From: Pelagerythrobacter sp041912895
Lineage (GTDB): Bacteria > Pseudomonadota > Alphaproteobacteria > Sphingomonadales > Sphingomonadaceae
DNA: 64,000 nucleotides
Reading direction: 5' to 3'
NCBI RefSeq assembly: GCF_041912895.1
Contig: NZ_JAYSGI010000001.1
Coordinates: 1,178,001-1,242,000 of the forward strand
Shown here: positions 17,203-26,313 of the stretch, in pieces
How positions within the stretch are numbered: position 1 is the stretch's first letter
Layout: each line of letters starts with the position of its first letter
Notes under the pieces: generated by a model
The model's database searches: none
Seen by the model: the letters and a program-made list of their open reading frames with translations, nothing else
What the model was told of the DNA's origin: nothing
Program-made: the position numbers and the translations under genes

Positions 17203-18078
17203 ATGGACGCAGCGAAGATCCAAACGCGAACCGGCCTCGAGGTGAAGCCGATCCATCCGCATTTCGGGGTGGAGGTCGTCAACTTCGATTTCGGCACGCC
17301 GGTTACCGAAGACGCGGCGCGCGATGTGCTCGACCTCGCGGATCGTCACCTGATCGTGCTGTTCCGCGGCCAGCACGTGACCGAAGCTCAGCATGTCGCC
17401 TTTACCGAGCTGCTCGGTCCCCCGATCCCCCCGGTCGAGGCCGCCTTCGCGTCGAAGACCAACCCCATGATCCTGCGCCTAGGCAATGTCGACATGGACG
17501 GCAACATGCTGCCCACGGACGATCCGGCCACCAAGTACAACGATGCCGCCGAAGACTGGCACAGCGACGGATCGTTCAAGCCCAAGCCCAACTACCTTAC
17601 AGTGCTGCACGGTCTTGAGGTTCCGCCGGAGCGCGGGGACACCTGGTACGCATCGATGGCGGCTGCCTACGAAGCGCTTCCGGCCGAGACCAAGGCGCAG
17701 ATCGCGGACTTGGAGATGACCCATCCCTACCCCAGCGGAAAAAACAAGGTGAAGGATTGGGAAGCGCAGAAGATCGAACCCTCTGTGCATCCGCTCGTGC
17801 GGACGCTGCCGGGCGGACAGAAATCACTCTTCCTCGCCCATCCGCTGGCCGGAGGGCAGATCGTCGGCATGTCGCAGGACGAGAGCGATCGCCTGACGGG
17901 CGATCTGCTGCAATTCGCCACGTCCGGCGAGTTCACCTACAAGCACCAGTGGAAACTCCACGACACGCTGATCTGGAACAATCGCGGCGTCATCCATTCC
18001 GCGCGCGGCTGGGACAGGGCGCGGTATCGCCGCCTGTTGCAGCGGACCGAGATCAGCGAAGCGCGCGAATACGCCTGA
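17203..18078 (+). CDS. TauD/TfdA-family Fe(II)/2-oxoglutarate dioxygenase
   Basis: A 291-residue protein with the iron-binding facial triad: H120 and D122 in DWHSDGS, and the distal H265 in RGVIHSARGWD, followed by an arginine-rich stretch (RARYRR) that would bind 2-oxoglutarate. Members hydroxylate sulfonates, aryloxyacetates or carnitine-like substrates. Here it may hydroxylate an unactivated carbon of the cluster's substrate. It is preceded by a 70 bp gap with candidate operators, so it may have its own promoter. It converges on the LuxR-type gene. Confidence 0.9.
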   Translation: MDAAKIQTRTGLEVKPIHPHFGVEVVNFDFGTPVTEDAARDVLDLADRHLIVLFRGQHVTEAQHVAFTELLGPPIPPVEAAFASKTNPMILRLGNVDMDGNMLPTDDPATKYNDAAEDWHSDGSFKPKPNYLTVLHGLEVPPERGDTWYASMAAAYEALPAETKAQIADLEMTHPYPSGKNKVKDWEAQKIEPSVHPLVRTLPGGQKSLFLAHPLAGGQIVGMSQDESDRLTGDLLQFATSGEFTYKHQWKLHDTLIWNNRGVIHSARGWDRARYRRLLQRTEISEAREYA

Positions 18079-18096
18079 TCCGATCCTCGCGGCGGG

Positions 18097-18927
18097 TCAG
18101 GCCGACCCGCCGTGCTGATCGCTCCATTCCGCGATATACCACGTCAGCAGTTCGCGCTGGCAACCGAGGTTGAGCCGACGGTAGGCGCGCTTGCGATATG
18201 TCATCACCGTCTCCTCTCCGATGGAGAGGTCCAGCGAGATGCCAAGCGCCGTCATCCCGTAAAGTATCCGTGCGCAAACCTGCGCCTCGCGATGCGGCAG
18301 CGTCTCGCTCGCATGGTCGATCGTGCGCTCGATCTCCTCCAGCGAAGCCAGGGCGACGCGGAAATCGGGCTTCGTGTCGGAAAAACTGGAGTGCTTCGCG
18401 ATCAGCGCCAACAGCGTCTGCGCGGCCTCGGAAAGATGGTTCGCCTCGTTGCTCGAAAACAGACCGCGCCGCTCGGTTCGCAGCAGGCTGAGGCCGACGA
18501 CGGAGCCCGAAACTTCGCCGCACAGCAGCATGCGATCGCTGATGTGTTCGGACCTGTAGACGATATTCCGCAGTTCGCTGTCCGGCAGGCTGGCGATATC
18601 GAATCTGGTCAGGCGCGGCCCCTTGGCGTCCCTGCATTCCAGTGCTTCGCTCATCGCGGGATCGAACCGCCACATGTCACGCTCGATATAGACTTTCGCC
18701 TGCCGCTTCGCGGTGTCGGTGCCATCGAGGCTGGCCGAGATCACCGAAGCCGGAATCCCCCTGTCGAACTTGAACACCGCACAGTGTTCCGCGCCGCACG
18801 TACTCGAAAGGAAACCGAGCAGCCTGTCGCTGAAATGTTCTTCGCCGATCGCATCGATCAAGGGGGGAAGCGGGTCCAGCAAATTCCCGTTGAAACGATG
18901 CCGCGCGCCGACCGCGTACTGTGTCAT
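18097..18927 (-). CDS. LuxR-type (GerE HTH) transcriptional regulator
   Basis: A 276-residue protein. A C-terminal HTH of the LuxR type covers about residues 205-265 (LPHREAQVCARILYGM, then TVMTYRKRAYRRLN). The N-terminal ~190 residues look like a GAF/autoinducer-type sensor domain but are not assignable to one family. The start at 18927 is preferred to an ATG 14 codons upstream because GGAG lies 8 nt before it. It is divergent from the hydrolase gene, with a perfect GTCCC-N8-GGGAC palindrome between them. It is the best candidate to bind that motif throughout the cluster. Confidence 0.88.
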   Translation of the reverse strand: MTQYAVGARHRFNGNLLDPLPPLIDAIGEEHFSDRLLGFLSSTCGAEHCAVFKFDRGIPASVISASLDGTDTAKRQAKVYIERDMWRFDPAMSEALECRDAKGPRLTRFDIASLPDSELRNIVYRSEHISDRMLLCGEVSGSVVGLSLLRTERRGLFSSNEANHLSEAAQTLLALIAKHSSFSDTKPDFRVALASLEEIERTIDHASETLPHREAQVCARILYGMTALGISLDLSIGEETVMTYRKRAYRRLNLGCQRELLTWYIAEWSDQHGGSA

Positions 18928-18956
18928 ACACTCTCCTGTCGCGCCCGATTTTCTCC

Positions 18957-18974
18957 GTCCCGCTTTCAAGGGAC
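18957..18974. promoter_or_regulatory. GTCCC-N8-GGGAC palindrome between the LuxR-type and hydrolase genes
   Basis: A perfect inverted repeat of 5 bp arms with an 8 bp spacer. It lies 30 bp upstream of the LuxR-type start and 81 bp upstream of the hydrolase start. The same arms and spacing occur at 25591-25608, and a one-mismatch version at 26993-27010. LuxR-type regulators usually bind palindromes of 18-20 bp, so this may be an autoregulatory and pathway operator. Confidence 0.55.
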
Positions 18975-19054
18975 ACCGCGGGCGTCGACCGTTTGATAGA
19001 TCGCTCAGCGCGGCTCGGCAGTCAACTGCGCATCAGCATTCCGGAGCTTGATAA

Positions 19055-20221
19055 ATGCCTCCATACGAACTCGAATTCGAGTGGTATCACACCGCCTTCG
19101 CGGAACGCGCGCGCTTCGTCGAAACATACGGCTTCGCGGGTAGCCAGAGCACGATCAATCTGGAGGGAATCCTCATCCGTCCGGCCGGACAGCCGTCGCG
19201 CACGCTGCTGGTCTACATGCACCCGGCCTCGACACTCCAACTGCTCCCCGTGCCGCGCGCGATGGCCGCCGCCGGGGTGCACGTGCTGTGCGCCGCCAGC
19301 CGCTACGCGCGCAACGACACCGCGGCTATTCTGGAAAACATCCTGCTCGATCTCGGTGCGCACATCCGCCATGCGAAAGAGCGGCTGGGATACGAGCGGA
19401 TCGTGCTCGCCGGATGGAGCGGCGGCGGCTCGCTCAGCATGTTCTATCAGGCACAGGCGACCCGCCCCACCATCGACGCCACACCTGCCGGCGATCCGGT
19501 GGACATTCGCGGAGCCGAACTCCCCAAGGCCGACGGGGTGATCTTCCAGGCCGCGCACATTTCGCGCGCGCGCCTGCTGGCCGATGCCATCGACCCCTCG
19601 GTGATGGACGAAGCGCAGCCGGACCGGCGCGATATCGCGCTCGATATCTACGCAGAGGGTGGCCCGAAGCCGCCGTTCTCGGCGGAGTTCATCGCGGCAT
19701 ACCGGCTGGCGCAGATAGAGCGGATCGCCCGCATCACCCACCGGGTGAAGGATACATTGGAAGATCTTCGCAGGCGCGGCGGCGCCGAGATGGAGCGTGG
19801 ATTCGTCACCCATCGCACGCTGGCCGATCCCCGGTTTCTCGACAGCGCGCTCGATCCGAACGATCGGAAGCCGGGCGCGTGCTATCTCGGAGTGCCCGAA
19901 ACCGCGAACAGCGGGCCGGTCGGCCTGGCGCGGTTTTCGACGCTGCGGGCATGGCTCTCGCAATGGTCGCTGGAAGATACCAACGCCGATGCCGTTTCCT
20001 CCGCCCGCTCGATCGACGTGCCGTTCCTGGCGATCGAGAACGGCGCGGACGACGCCGTGCCGCAGCCCCACGTGCGCGCCGTCTTCGATGCGGTCGGCAC
20101 GCAAGACAGGCGGATGCACGTGGTACGCGGCGCGAACCACTACTACGCCTCGCAGCCCGAACAGATGGACGAGGCGACGACGCTCGTGCTCGACTGGCTG
20201 GAAGACCGGGGACTGCGGTAG
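19055..20221 (+). CDS. Alpha/beta-hydrolase family protein
   Basis: A 388-residue hydrolase-fold protein with the nucleophile elbow GWSGGGS (Ser122). A late acidic region (ENGADDAVPQPH) and a histidine (GANHYY, near residue 361) would complete a Ser-Asp-His triad. A large insertion of about 150 residues between the elbow and the acid forms a cap domain. It may hydrolyse an ester, lactone or thioester of the pathway. The next gene, an enolase-superfamily enzyme, follows after 26 nt. Substrate unknown. Confidence 0.85.
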   Translation: MPPYELEFEWYHTAFAERARFVETYGFAGSQSTINLEGILIRPAGQPSRTLLVYMHPASTLQLLPVPRAMAAAGVHVLCAASRYARNDTAAILENILLDLGAHIRHAKERLGYERIVLAGWSGGGSLSMFYQAQATRPTIDATPAGDPVDIRGAELPKADGVIFQAAHISRARLLADAIDPSVMDEAQPDRRDIALDIYAEGGPKPPFSAEFIAAYRLAQIERIARITHRVKDTLEDLRRRGGAEMERGFVTHRTLADPRFLDSALDPNDRKPGACYLGVPETANSGPVGLARFSTLRAWLSQWSLEDTNADAVSSARSIDVPFLAIENGADDAVPQPHVRAVFDAVGTQDRRMHVVRGANHYYASQPEQMDEATTLVLDWLEDRGLR

Positions 20222-20247
20222 TATCTACATGCTTTGCAGGGGCCGCC

Positions 20248-21348
20248 ATGCGCATTGAACACGTCGAAGCCATTCCCTTCAGCCTGCCGCTGGCGAAGCC
20301 GGTGAAGTTCGCCGCGGGGACGATCGCGTCGCTCGATCACGTGCTCGTCCGCATTCGAACCGACGACGGCCGCGTGGGCATCGGCGAGGCGCCTGCCCGG
20401 CAGATGATCTATGGCGATACGGTGCGCTCGATCGTGTCGGGCGTGGAGGATTACCTCGGCCCGGCGATACTGGGCGCGAACGCCTTCGCGACACAGGACC
20501 TGTGGGCGCGGATGGGCATCCTTCCGCGAAACCATTTCGCCAAGGCCGCGATCGATTGCGCGGTCCACGATATCATCGCGCAGGCGAGCGGCGTGCCGCT
20601 GTTCAGGCTGCTGGGCGGGTTCGCCAATTCGGTCGAGGTCTGCCACATTCTCGGTTCGGGTTCACCGCAGGACGTGGCCGCCGAAGCCGAACGTCTCGCC
20701 GCCAGTCACGGGCTTCGCTGGTTCAAGATCAAGGCCGGGCTCGATCCCGCGGGCGATACGGAATGCATCGCCGCGGTCAGGTCGGCGATGGGCGGCGACG
20801 CCCGCCTCACCGTCGATTGCAACCAGGCCTACCGCGCGGATGTGGCCGAGCGGACTCTCCCGGACTGGGAGCGGTTCGAGCTCGAATGGGTGGAGGAACC
20901 GTGTGCCGGCAGCGACTCCGCCGGGCGCGCGCGGGCGGCCCGTGCGTGCCGCATCCCCTTCATGCTCGATGAAAGCGCCTGGCTGCCTGCCGAGGTGGCT
21001 GCCGAAGCAGCCCTGGGAAACTGCCGCATCGCCGCGATCAAGACCGCGCGCACGGGGTTCACCGTGTCGAAGGACGTGCTCGCGATCGCCAAGGCATGCG
21101 GCATGCGCACGGTGGTCGGTAGCCAGGCCGACGGCGATGTCGGCACTTTCGCCGGCGCACACTTCGCCGCAGCGCATGCCGCGACGCGGCACGATGCGGC
21201 CGAACTGTCGTTCTTCCTCGAAACCGGGGACCGAATCACCGACAGGCGGCCCGCGATCGAGAATGGCCGGCTGGTTCTGAGCGAAGAGCCCGGCCTCGGC
21301 GCGGCGATCGACGAGGACCGGCTTGCCCGCCTTCGCCTCGACACCTGA
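20248..21348 (+). CDS. Mandelate racemase/muconate lactonizing enzyme family protein
   Basis: A 366-residue enolase-superfamily protein. Catalytic lysines lie in FKIKAG (K160, K162) and in AIKTARTG (K265). Magnesium ligands are D190 (VDCNQ), E216 (WVEEP) and D241 (LDESAW). This lysine-on-both-sides pattern is that of the muconate cycloisomerase subgroup, which abstracts a proton next to a carboxylate (cycloisomerases, OSBS, dipeptide epimerases). Start ATG at 20248 matches the family N-terminus (MRIEHVEAIPF). It probably isomerises or lactonises a carboxylate intermediate with the hydrolase upstream. Confidence 0.9.
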   Translation: MRIEHVEAIPFSLPLAKPVKFAAGTIASLDHVLVRIRTDDGRVGIGEAPARQMIYGDTVRSIVSGVEDYLGPAILGANAFATQDLWARMGILPRNHFAKAAIDCAVHDIIAQASGVPLFRLLGGFANSVEVCHILGSGSPQDVAAEAERLAASHGLRWFKIKAGLDPAGDTECIAAVRSAMGGDARLTVDCNQAYRADVAERTLPDWERFELEWVEEPCAGSDSAGRARAARACRIPFMLDESAWLPAEVAAEAALGNCRIAAIKTARTGFTVSKDVLAIAKACGMRTVVGSQADGDVGTFAGAHFAAAHAATRHDAAELSFFLETGDRITDRRPAIENGRLVLSEEPGLGAAIDEDRLARLRLDT

Positions 21349-21357
21349 ACCAGTCTG

Positions 21358-21972
21358 TCAGATCGCCTCGATCGGCGGCAGGGGATAGGCGCGGCGATCC
21401 TCGTGCGCGACGATCCTGGGAAGAAGCCGCTCGGTCTCCGAAATCTCATCCAGCCCCGACAGCAGCGCATTGCGCCTGACCGGATCGATATCGAAGGATA
21501 TCGCCTCGCCGCTCGCATCGGTGATGGCGCAGCGTTCCAGATCGATCGTCAGCTTGGCCGTTGCCGCGCTCTGCGCCAGTTCCATCAGCCGGTCGATCCG
21601 CTCTCGCGGCAGCGAGACGGGCAGGATGCCGTTCTTGCAGCAATTGTTGGCGAATATCTCGGCGAAGGTTGCCGCGACGACGCAGCGTATTCCGAAATCC
21701 GCCAGCGCCCATACCGCATGTTCGCGGCTGGAACCGCTGCCGAAATTCTCCAGCGCGACGAGGAATTTGGCACGCGTCCACGGCTCGCGATTGAGCACGA
21801 AATCGAGGTCCGGCTCGCCATCGCCGCCATAGCGGCGCTCGTGAAACAGCGCCTCGCCCAGACCGTGCCTGCTGACCGTCTTGAGAAATCGCGAGGGCAC
21901 GATCGCATCGGTATCGACATTGGCGCGCGGAATCGCGGCGGCGATCCCCGTTTCGCAGCGGAATGCCCGCAT
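21358..21972 (-). CDS. Isopropylmalate-isomerase small-subunit-like protein (LeuD type)
   Basis: A 204-residue swivelling-domain protein of the aconitase superfamily: ANVDTDAIVPSRFLK near residue 17, FGSGSSREHAVWAL near 78 and FANNCCKNGILPV near 107. It combines with the LeuC-like subunit, whose gene ends 2 nt upstream. In this setting, with a lyase and a CoA-transferase and no other leucine genes, it more probably hydrates or isomerises a catabolic 2- or 3-substituted malate than serves leucine synthesis. That reassignment is inference. Confidence 0.9.
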   Translation of the reverse strand: MRAFRCETGIAAAIPRANVDTDAIVPSRFLKTVSRHGLGEALFHERRYGGDGEPDLDFVLNREPWTRAKFLVALENFGSGSSREHAVWALADFGIRCVVAATFAEIFANNCCKNGILPVSLPRERIDRLMELAQSAATAKLTIDLERCAITDASGEAISFDIDPVRRNALLSGLDEISETERLLPRIVAHEDRRAYPLPPIEAI

Positions 21973-21973
21973 G

Positions 21974-23383
21974 TCAGCCCTCTCCGCCCGGACGCGAAAT
22001 CCGGCCAGCCAGCGCGGTCGCCGCGGCCATCGCGGGCGACATGAGGTGCGTGCGCCCGCCGCGACCCTGCCGGCCTTCGAAATTGCGGTTCGAGGTGGAG
22101 GCGCAGCGCTGGCCGGGCGACAGCCTGTCCGGGTTCATTCCGAGGCACATCGAACAGCCCGCTTCGCGCCATTCGAATCCTGCGCGCAGGAAAACCCGGT
22201 CGAGCCCTTCCTGCTCGGCCGCATGCTTGATCGCGCCGGAGCCGGGCACCACCAGGGCCTGCACGCCGCTCGCCACCTGCTGGCCGTCGACGATGGCGGC
22301 CGCCGCGCGCAGGTCCTCCAGGCGGCTGTTCGTGCAACTGCCGATGAACACCGTATCGATCGCCAGCCCCTCGATCGGCTGGCCGGGTCGCAGATCCATG
22401 TATTCCAGCATCCTCGCGACCTGCTCGCGCTGGCCGGGCTCGGCATAATCGCCGGGATCGGGCACTCGGCCATCGATCGCCGTCACACATTCGGGGGTCG
22501 TGCCCCACGTCACCATCGGCCGCACTTGCGCCGCGTCGATGCGGACCGTGCGATCGTAGACGGCATCGGGATCGCCCGGCAGGGAACGCCAATATTCCAG
22601 AGCACGCAGCCAGCCTTCCCCGCGCGGCGCGAACCGCCTGCCTGACAGGTAGGCGAACGTGGTTTCGTCGGGTGCGATCAGCCCGGCGCGAGCCCCTGCC
22701 TCGATCGACATGTTGCACACCGTCATGCGGCCGGCCATGTCGAGCTGCTCGATCGCCCGGCCCGCGTATTCGATGACGAACCCCGTGGCGCCGGCGGTTC
22801 CGATGCGGCCAATGATCGCGAGGATCAGGTCCTTGGCGGTGACATCGCGCGGCAGCTCGCCATCGACGGCCACCAGCATGCTTTTGGACGGCTGCTGCAC
22901 CAGCGTCTGCGTGGCCAGCACGTGCTCGACCTCGGACGTGCCGATACCGAAGGCCAGCGCACCGAAGGCGCCGTGAGTGGAGGTATGGCTGTCACCGCAC
23001 ACGATCGTCAGGCCGGGCAGCGTCAGGCCGAGTTCCGGCCCGATCACGTGCACTATCCCCTGATCGGCGCTGGCGAGCGGCACGTAAGGGACGCCGAAGC
23101 GCGCCACGTTCCGCTCCAGCGCCTCGACCTGCTGGCGGCTTTCCGGATCGGCGATCGGGAGATGCCGGTTGGTCGTCGGCACATTGTGATCGGCCACCGC
23201 CAGCGTGGATTGCGGGCTGCGCACGCTCCGCCCGGCGATCTCGAGCGCTTCGAACGCCTGCGGACTGGTGACTTCGTTCACCAGGTGGCGATCGATCGCG
23301 ATCAGCCAGTCGCGCTCGTTCAACTGTTCGATCGCGTGCGACCGCCAGATCTTCTGGTAGAGCGTCAGCGGCCCATCGCTCAC
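21974..23383 (-). CDS. Isopropylmalate-isomerase large-subunit-like protein (LeuC type)
   Basis: A 469-residue aconitase-superfamily protein. The three [4Fe-4S] cysteines are in GSCTNSR and GCSMCLGMN; CGDSHTSTHGAFGALAFGIGTSE is also present (split here as CGDSHTSTHGA and FGIGTSEVEHV). Translation starts at GTG 23383, which overlaps the stop of the lyase gene (GTGA). It works with the LeuD-like subunit as a hydro-lyase or isomerase on a branched hydroxydicarboxylate. Context points to catabolism. Residue motifs suggest a fully active enzyme. Confidence 0.92.
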   Translation of the reverse strand: MSDGPLTLYQKIWRSHAIEQLNERDWLIAIDRHLVNEVTSPQAFEALEIAGRSVRSPQSTLAVADHNVPTTNRHLPIADPESRQQVEALERNVARFGVPYVPLASADQGIVHVIGPELGLTLPGLTIVCGDSHTSTHGAFGALAFGIGTSEVEHVLATQTLVQQPSKSMLVAVDGELPRDVTAKDLILAIIGRIGTAGATGFVIEYAGRAIEQLDMAGRMTVCNMSIEAGARAGLIAPDETTFAYLSGRRFAPRGEGWLRALEYWRSLPGDPDAVYDRTVRIDAAQVRPMVTWGTTPECVTAIDGRVPDPGDYAEPGQREQVARMLEYMDLRPGQPIEGLAIDTVFIGSCTNSRLEDLRAAAAIVDGQQVASGVQALVVPGSGAIKHAAEQEGLDRVFLRAGFEWREAGCSMCLGMNPDRLSPGQRCASTSNRNFEGRQGRGGRTHLMSPAMAAATALAGRISRPGGEG

Positions 23384-24300
23384 AGCGAGCTTTCCCGTCC
23401 GCGCGCCGCGGCGAGCGCCGTCCTCACCCGGCCGCCGGGGCAGGCGCCGGGGATGGTTGCCGCATCGGTCGCGGCATCGATCAGGGCGTCGAGATCGATC
23501 CCGGTCGGAATCCCCATCCGCTCGAACGTCCAGACCAGATCTTCGGTCGCCACGTTGCCCGTCGCTCCCGGTGCGAACGGGCATCCGCCAAGCCCACCGA
23601 AAGATGCGTCGAACACGTCCACGCCCGCGTGATAGGCCGCCAGTGCATTGGCCACGCCGAGTCCGTAGGTATCGTGGCCATGGAAAGCCACCGTGCAGCC
23701 ATCGGGCAGATGCGGCCCGATCGCATCGAACAATCCCGAAACCGCATCGGGCGTGGTGCGCCCGGTCGTATCGCACAGGCACAGCTCGACCCCCGGAAGG
23801 CCGTGCTGAAGCCGGTCGATCAGTTCGATCACCTGCGCGGGTTCGATCCGCCCTTCGAACGGGCAATCGAACGCCGTCGCCAGATTGAGCCGTATTCGCA
23901 CCCCGGCCGGCAGCGCCCCTGCCAGTTCGACGAATTCGTCGGCCGATTCCTCGGGGCTTCGGCGCACGTTGTTGCGATTGTGCGCGGCGGATGCCGAGAG
24001 GACGAAGGCCAGATGGCGCGCGCCCTGCCCGATCGCCTGTTCGGCATATCGCCGCGTCGGCACGAGGACCTGCGTGTCGAGGCCTTCCAGCCGATGCGCC
24101 GCATCGAGCACTTCGGCGGCGTCCGCCATCTGCGGCACCGCGCGCGGGGATACGAACGCCGTCGCCTCCATGCGCCGTATGCCCGCGGCATGGAGCCGTG
24201 CGACCAGATCGATCTTGCGTTCGGTCGGAATGGCCTGCTCGATCGGCTGGAATCCGTCGCGCGGGCCGACTTCCACGATCTGTACGTTGCGGGTGGTCAT
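23380..24300 (-). CDS. Hydroxymethylglutaryl-CoA lyase-like enzyme
   Basis: A 306-residue TIM-barrel lyase with EVGPRDGFQ at the N-terminus, metal-binding HGHDTYG near residue 205 and the signature GLGGCPFAPGATGN near 236, whose cysteine is the catalytic one. HMG-CoA-lyase-like enzymes cleave 3-hydroxy-3-methyl acyl-CoA esters to acetyl-CoA and a keto acid; relatives act on citramalyl-CoA-like substrates. It overlaps both neighbours by 4 nt, so CoA-transferase, lyase and isomerase subunits form one coupled operon. The CoA-transferase gene beside it could supply the thioester. Confidence 0.9.
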   Translation of the reverse strand: MTTRNVQIVEVGPRDGFQPIEQAIPTERKIDLVARLHAAGIRRMEATAFVSPRAVPQMADAAEVLDAAHRLEGLDTQVLVPTRRYAEQAIGQGARHLAFVLSASAAHNRNNVRRSPEESADEFVELAGALPAGVRIRLNLATAFDCPFEGRIEPAQVIELIDRLQHGLPGVELCLCDTTGRTTPDAVSGLFDAIGPHLPDGCTVAFHGHDTYGLGVANALAAYHAGVDVFDASFGGLGGCPFAPGATGNVATEDLVWTFERMGIPTGIDLDALIDAATDAATIPGACPGGRVRTALAAARGRESSL

Positions 24301-25556
24301 GCGATCACTCCCTCGCTGCGCAGCGCGGCTATCTCCGCCTCGTCCATTCCGGCGTCCGTGCGCAGCACTTGATCGGTATGCTGGCCGATCGACGGCCCGG
24401 TCCAGCGTATCGCGCCGGGGCTATCGGGAAAACGCGGCACGATGCCGGTATGGAGCACCTGCCCGATCAGGGGATCGTCGACCTCGCACACCATTTCCCG
24501 TTCGCGAAATTGCCGGTCCGCGGCGCAATCCGCCGCCGTGTTCGCGAGGCACGACGGCACGTCGCTATCGTGCAACATCGCTTGCAGATACTTCGCGTCG
24601 TGCTGCACCGACCAGTCGCCGATGATCCCATCCAGCACCGCTGCGTTGCGGACGCGTTCGGCATTTCCTGCGAAACGCGGGTCACGCGCGATTTCCGCGC
24701 GCCCGATCAATTCGGCGAGCCGGGCGAACAGCGGCTCCGAATTGGCCGCGATCAGAATCCACTTGCCGTCTCGCGTCGGGTAGGCGTTCGATGGGGCCGC
24801 CGTGGCGATCGCGCCGCCCGTCGGCTGCTTGATCTTTCCCAGCACACCGAATTCGGGGAGCATGGCCTCGGTGAGGCTCAGGACGCTTTCGGTCAGCGCC
24901 ACGTCGACATCGAGGTTGCCGGTCCGCTGTTTGCCGTCCCTCGCCCACACCGCGGCGAGAATGCCGATCGCGCTGTAGAGACCGGCGACCGAATCTCCCA
25001 CGCTCAGACCGACCCGCACCGGGGGAAGGTCGGTCGTGCCCGGCGGATGATTGGTCAGATGCCGCAGACCGCCGATCGCCTCGCCGATCACGCCGAAGGC
25101 CGCACGGTCCCGGTCCGGCCCGGTCTGGCCGAAGCCCGATATGCTGGCAACGACGATACCCGGCGCCACCGCGCGCAACACCTCGGCGCTCAGCCCCATT
25201 CGATCGAGCTGTCCGGGGCGGAAATTCTCGACCACGGCATCGCGGTCGCGCGCCAGCCTGAGGACGATATCCCGCCCGCGCGACGACTTGAGATTGACTG
25301 CGATGCTGCGCTTGTTGCGCCCATGGACCGACCACCACAGCGAGTTTCCGTCCACCTGCTCGCCCCAGCTGCGCACCGGATCGCCGCCGATCGGCTCGAT
25401 CTTGATCACGTCGGCACCGAGATCGGCGAGGAGGCGCGTGCAAAAGGGCGCCGCGACATAGTGGCCGATCTCCAGCACCTTGAGACCGTCGAGCACGGGG
25501 CGGTTGCGATCGTTCGTGCCGCTATCGGCGGGGTGCGGTCGGAGGTGGCTATCCAT
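24297..25556 (-). CDS. Class III (CaiB/BaiF-type) CoA-transferase
   Basis: A 419-residue family III CoA-transferase: LKVLEIGHYVAAPFCTRLLADLGADVIKIE at residues 25-54 (split motif LLADLGADVIKIEP), GRNKRSIAVNLK near 80, and the aspartate expected to form the acyl anhydride at D188 in GLSVGDSVAG. It moves CoA between carboxylic acids. First gene of the minus-strand operon with HMGL, LeuC and LeuD, all overlapping by 4 nt or separated by 2 nt. It is divergent from the VOC gene with a shared palindromic operator candidate. Confidence 0.92.
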   Translation of the reverse strand: MDSHLRPHPADSGTNDRNRPVLDGLKVLEIGHYVAAPFCTRLLADLGADVIKIEPIGGDPVRSWGEQVDGNSLWWSVHGRNKRSIAVNLKSSRGRDIVLRLARDRDAVVENFRPGQLDRMGLSAEVLRAVAPGIVVASISGFGQTGPDRDRAAFGVIGEAIGGLRHLTNHPPGTTDLPPVRVGLSVGDSVAGLYSAIGILAAVWARDGKQRTGNLDVDVALTESVLSLTEAMLPEFGVLGKIKQPTGGAIATAAPSNAYPTRDGKWILIAANSEPLFARLAELIGRAEIARDPRFAGNAERVRNAAVLDGIIGDWSVQHDAKYLQAMLHDSDVPSCLANTAADCAADRQFREREMVCEVDDPLIGQVLHTGIVPRFPDSPGAIRWTGPSIGQHTDQVLRTDAGMDEAEIAALRSEGVIA

Positions 25557-25590
25557 GCCCTGCCCTTACCTTGCTATAGGGGCCGGGCAG

Positions 25591-25608
25591 GTCCCCATTC
25601 GCGGGGAC
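25591..25608. promoter_or_regulatory. GTCCC-N8-GGGAC palindrome in the CoA-transferase/VOC divergent promoter
   Basis: A perfect 5 bp inverted repeat with 8 bp spacer; the arms extend to GTCCCC/GGGGAC. It lies 35 bp upstream of the CoA-transferase start and 63 bp upstream of the VOC start. An additional half site CAAGGGAC occurs at 25635-25642. Identical arms and spacing occur at 18957-18974. It is a candidate operator shared by the two divergent operons. Confidence 0.55.
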
Positions 25609-25670
25609 TGAAAGCGGGCCGGATACTCTCCAAGCAAGGGACAACGCACCAGATAAGACGGGATATTCAC

Positions 25671-26291
25671 GTGGCGAAAAACGGCGAGGTCGAGACGGAC
25701 GCGCAAGAGGCAGGCGGCAAGTTGACGCCGATGATGCTCAACCATGCCGCATGGGTGACGCACGATGTGGCGGCGACGGCCCAGTTCTACACTAAGATAA
25801 TGGGCATGGAGCTTGCCAGCACGGTCTACGACGACAAGGTTCCCTCGACCGGCGACGACTTCCCGTACTTCCATATCTTCTTCAGAATGCAGGACGGTTC
25901 GACGATCGCCTTCTTCGAAGCTCCCGGCCTGCCCGAGCGTTCGAAGACGCCGCATCCGGCCTACGACATCTTCGACCACATCGCGCTGGAAGCACGGGAC
26001 AAGGAAGAGGTTCTGCGCTGGCACGAATGGCTGGTGTCCAACGATATCGACGTCATCGGCCCGGTCGATCACAAGGGCCTGATCTACAGCATCTACTTCC
26101 ACGACCCCAACGGACTGCGGCTGGAAATCACCACGCCCCTCGACAAGGACTGGAACCGGCATACCGCCCAGGGCTATGGCGATCTGGATATGTGGGTGAG
26201 CACGAAGGAAGCGGCCCGGCAGGAAGGCAAGGACGTCACCAGCGCGCTGGTCGACATGATCCGCGAACAGCGCAAGCGGTACGATCCGTAA
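25671..26291 (+). CDS. VOC-superfamily protein (glyoxalase/extradiol dioxygenase fold)
   Basis: A 206-residue protein with a single VOC module. Likely metal ligands are H25 (LNHAAW), H103 (FDHIALE) and E152 (LRLEITT), the His-His-Glu set of type I extradiol dioxygenases and glyoxalases. Start GTG 25671 gives the first residues MAKNGE; a downstream ATG pair at 25731 is a possible alternative. Whether it is a dioxygenase, isomerase or lyase cannot be told. It heads a plus-strand operon with the NIPSNAP, TonB-receptor and MFS genes. Confidence 0.85.
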   Translation: MAKNGEVETDAQEAGGKLTPMMLNHAAWVTHDVAATAQFYTKIMGMELASTVYDDKVPSTGDDFPYFHIFFRMQDGSTIAFFEAPGLPERSKTPHPAYDIFDHIALEARDKEEVLRWHEWLVSNDIDVIGPVDHKGLIYSIYFHDPNGLRLEITTPLDKDWNRHTAQGYGDLDMWVSTKEAARQEGKDVTSALVDMIREQRKRYDP

Positions 26292-26313
26292 GGCTCGAGA
26301 AGGTTTCGGACAG

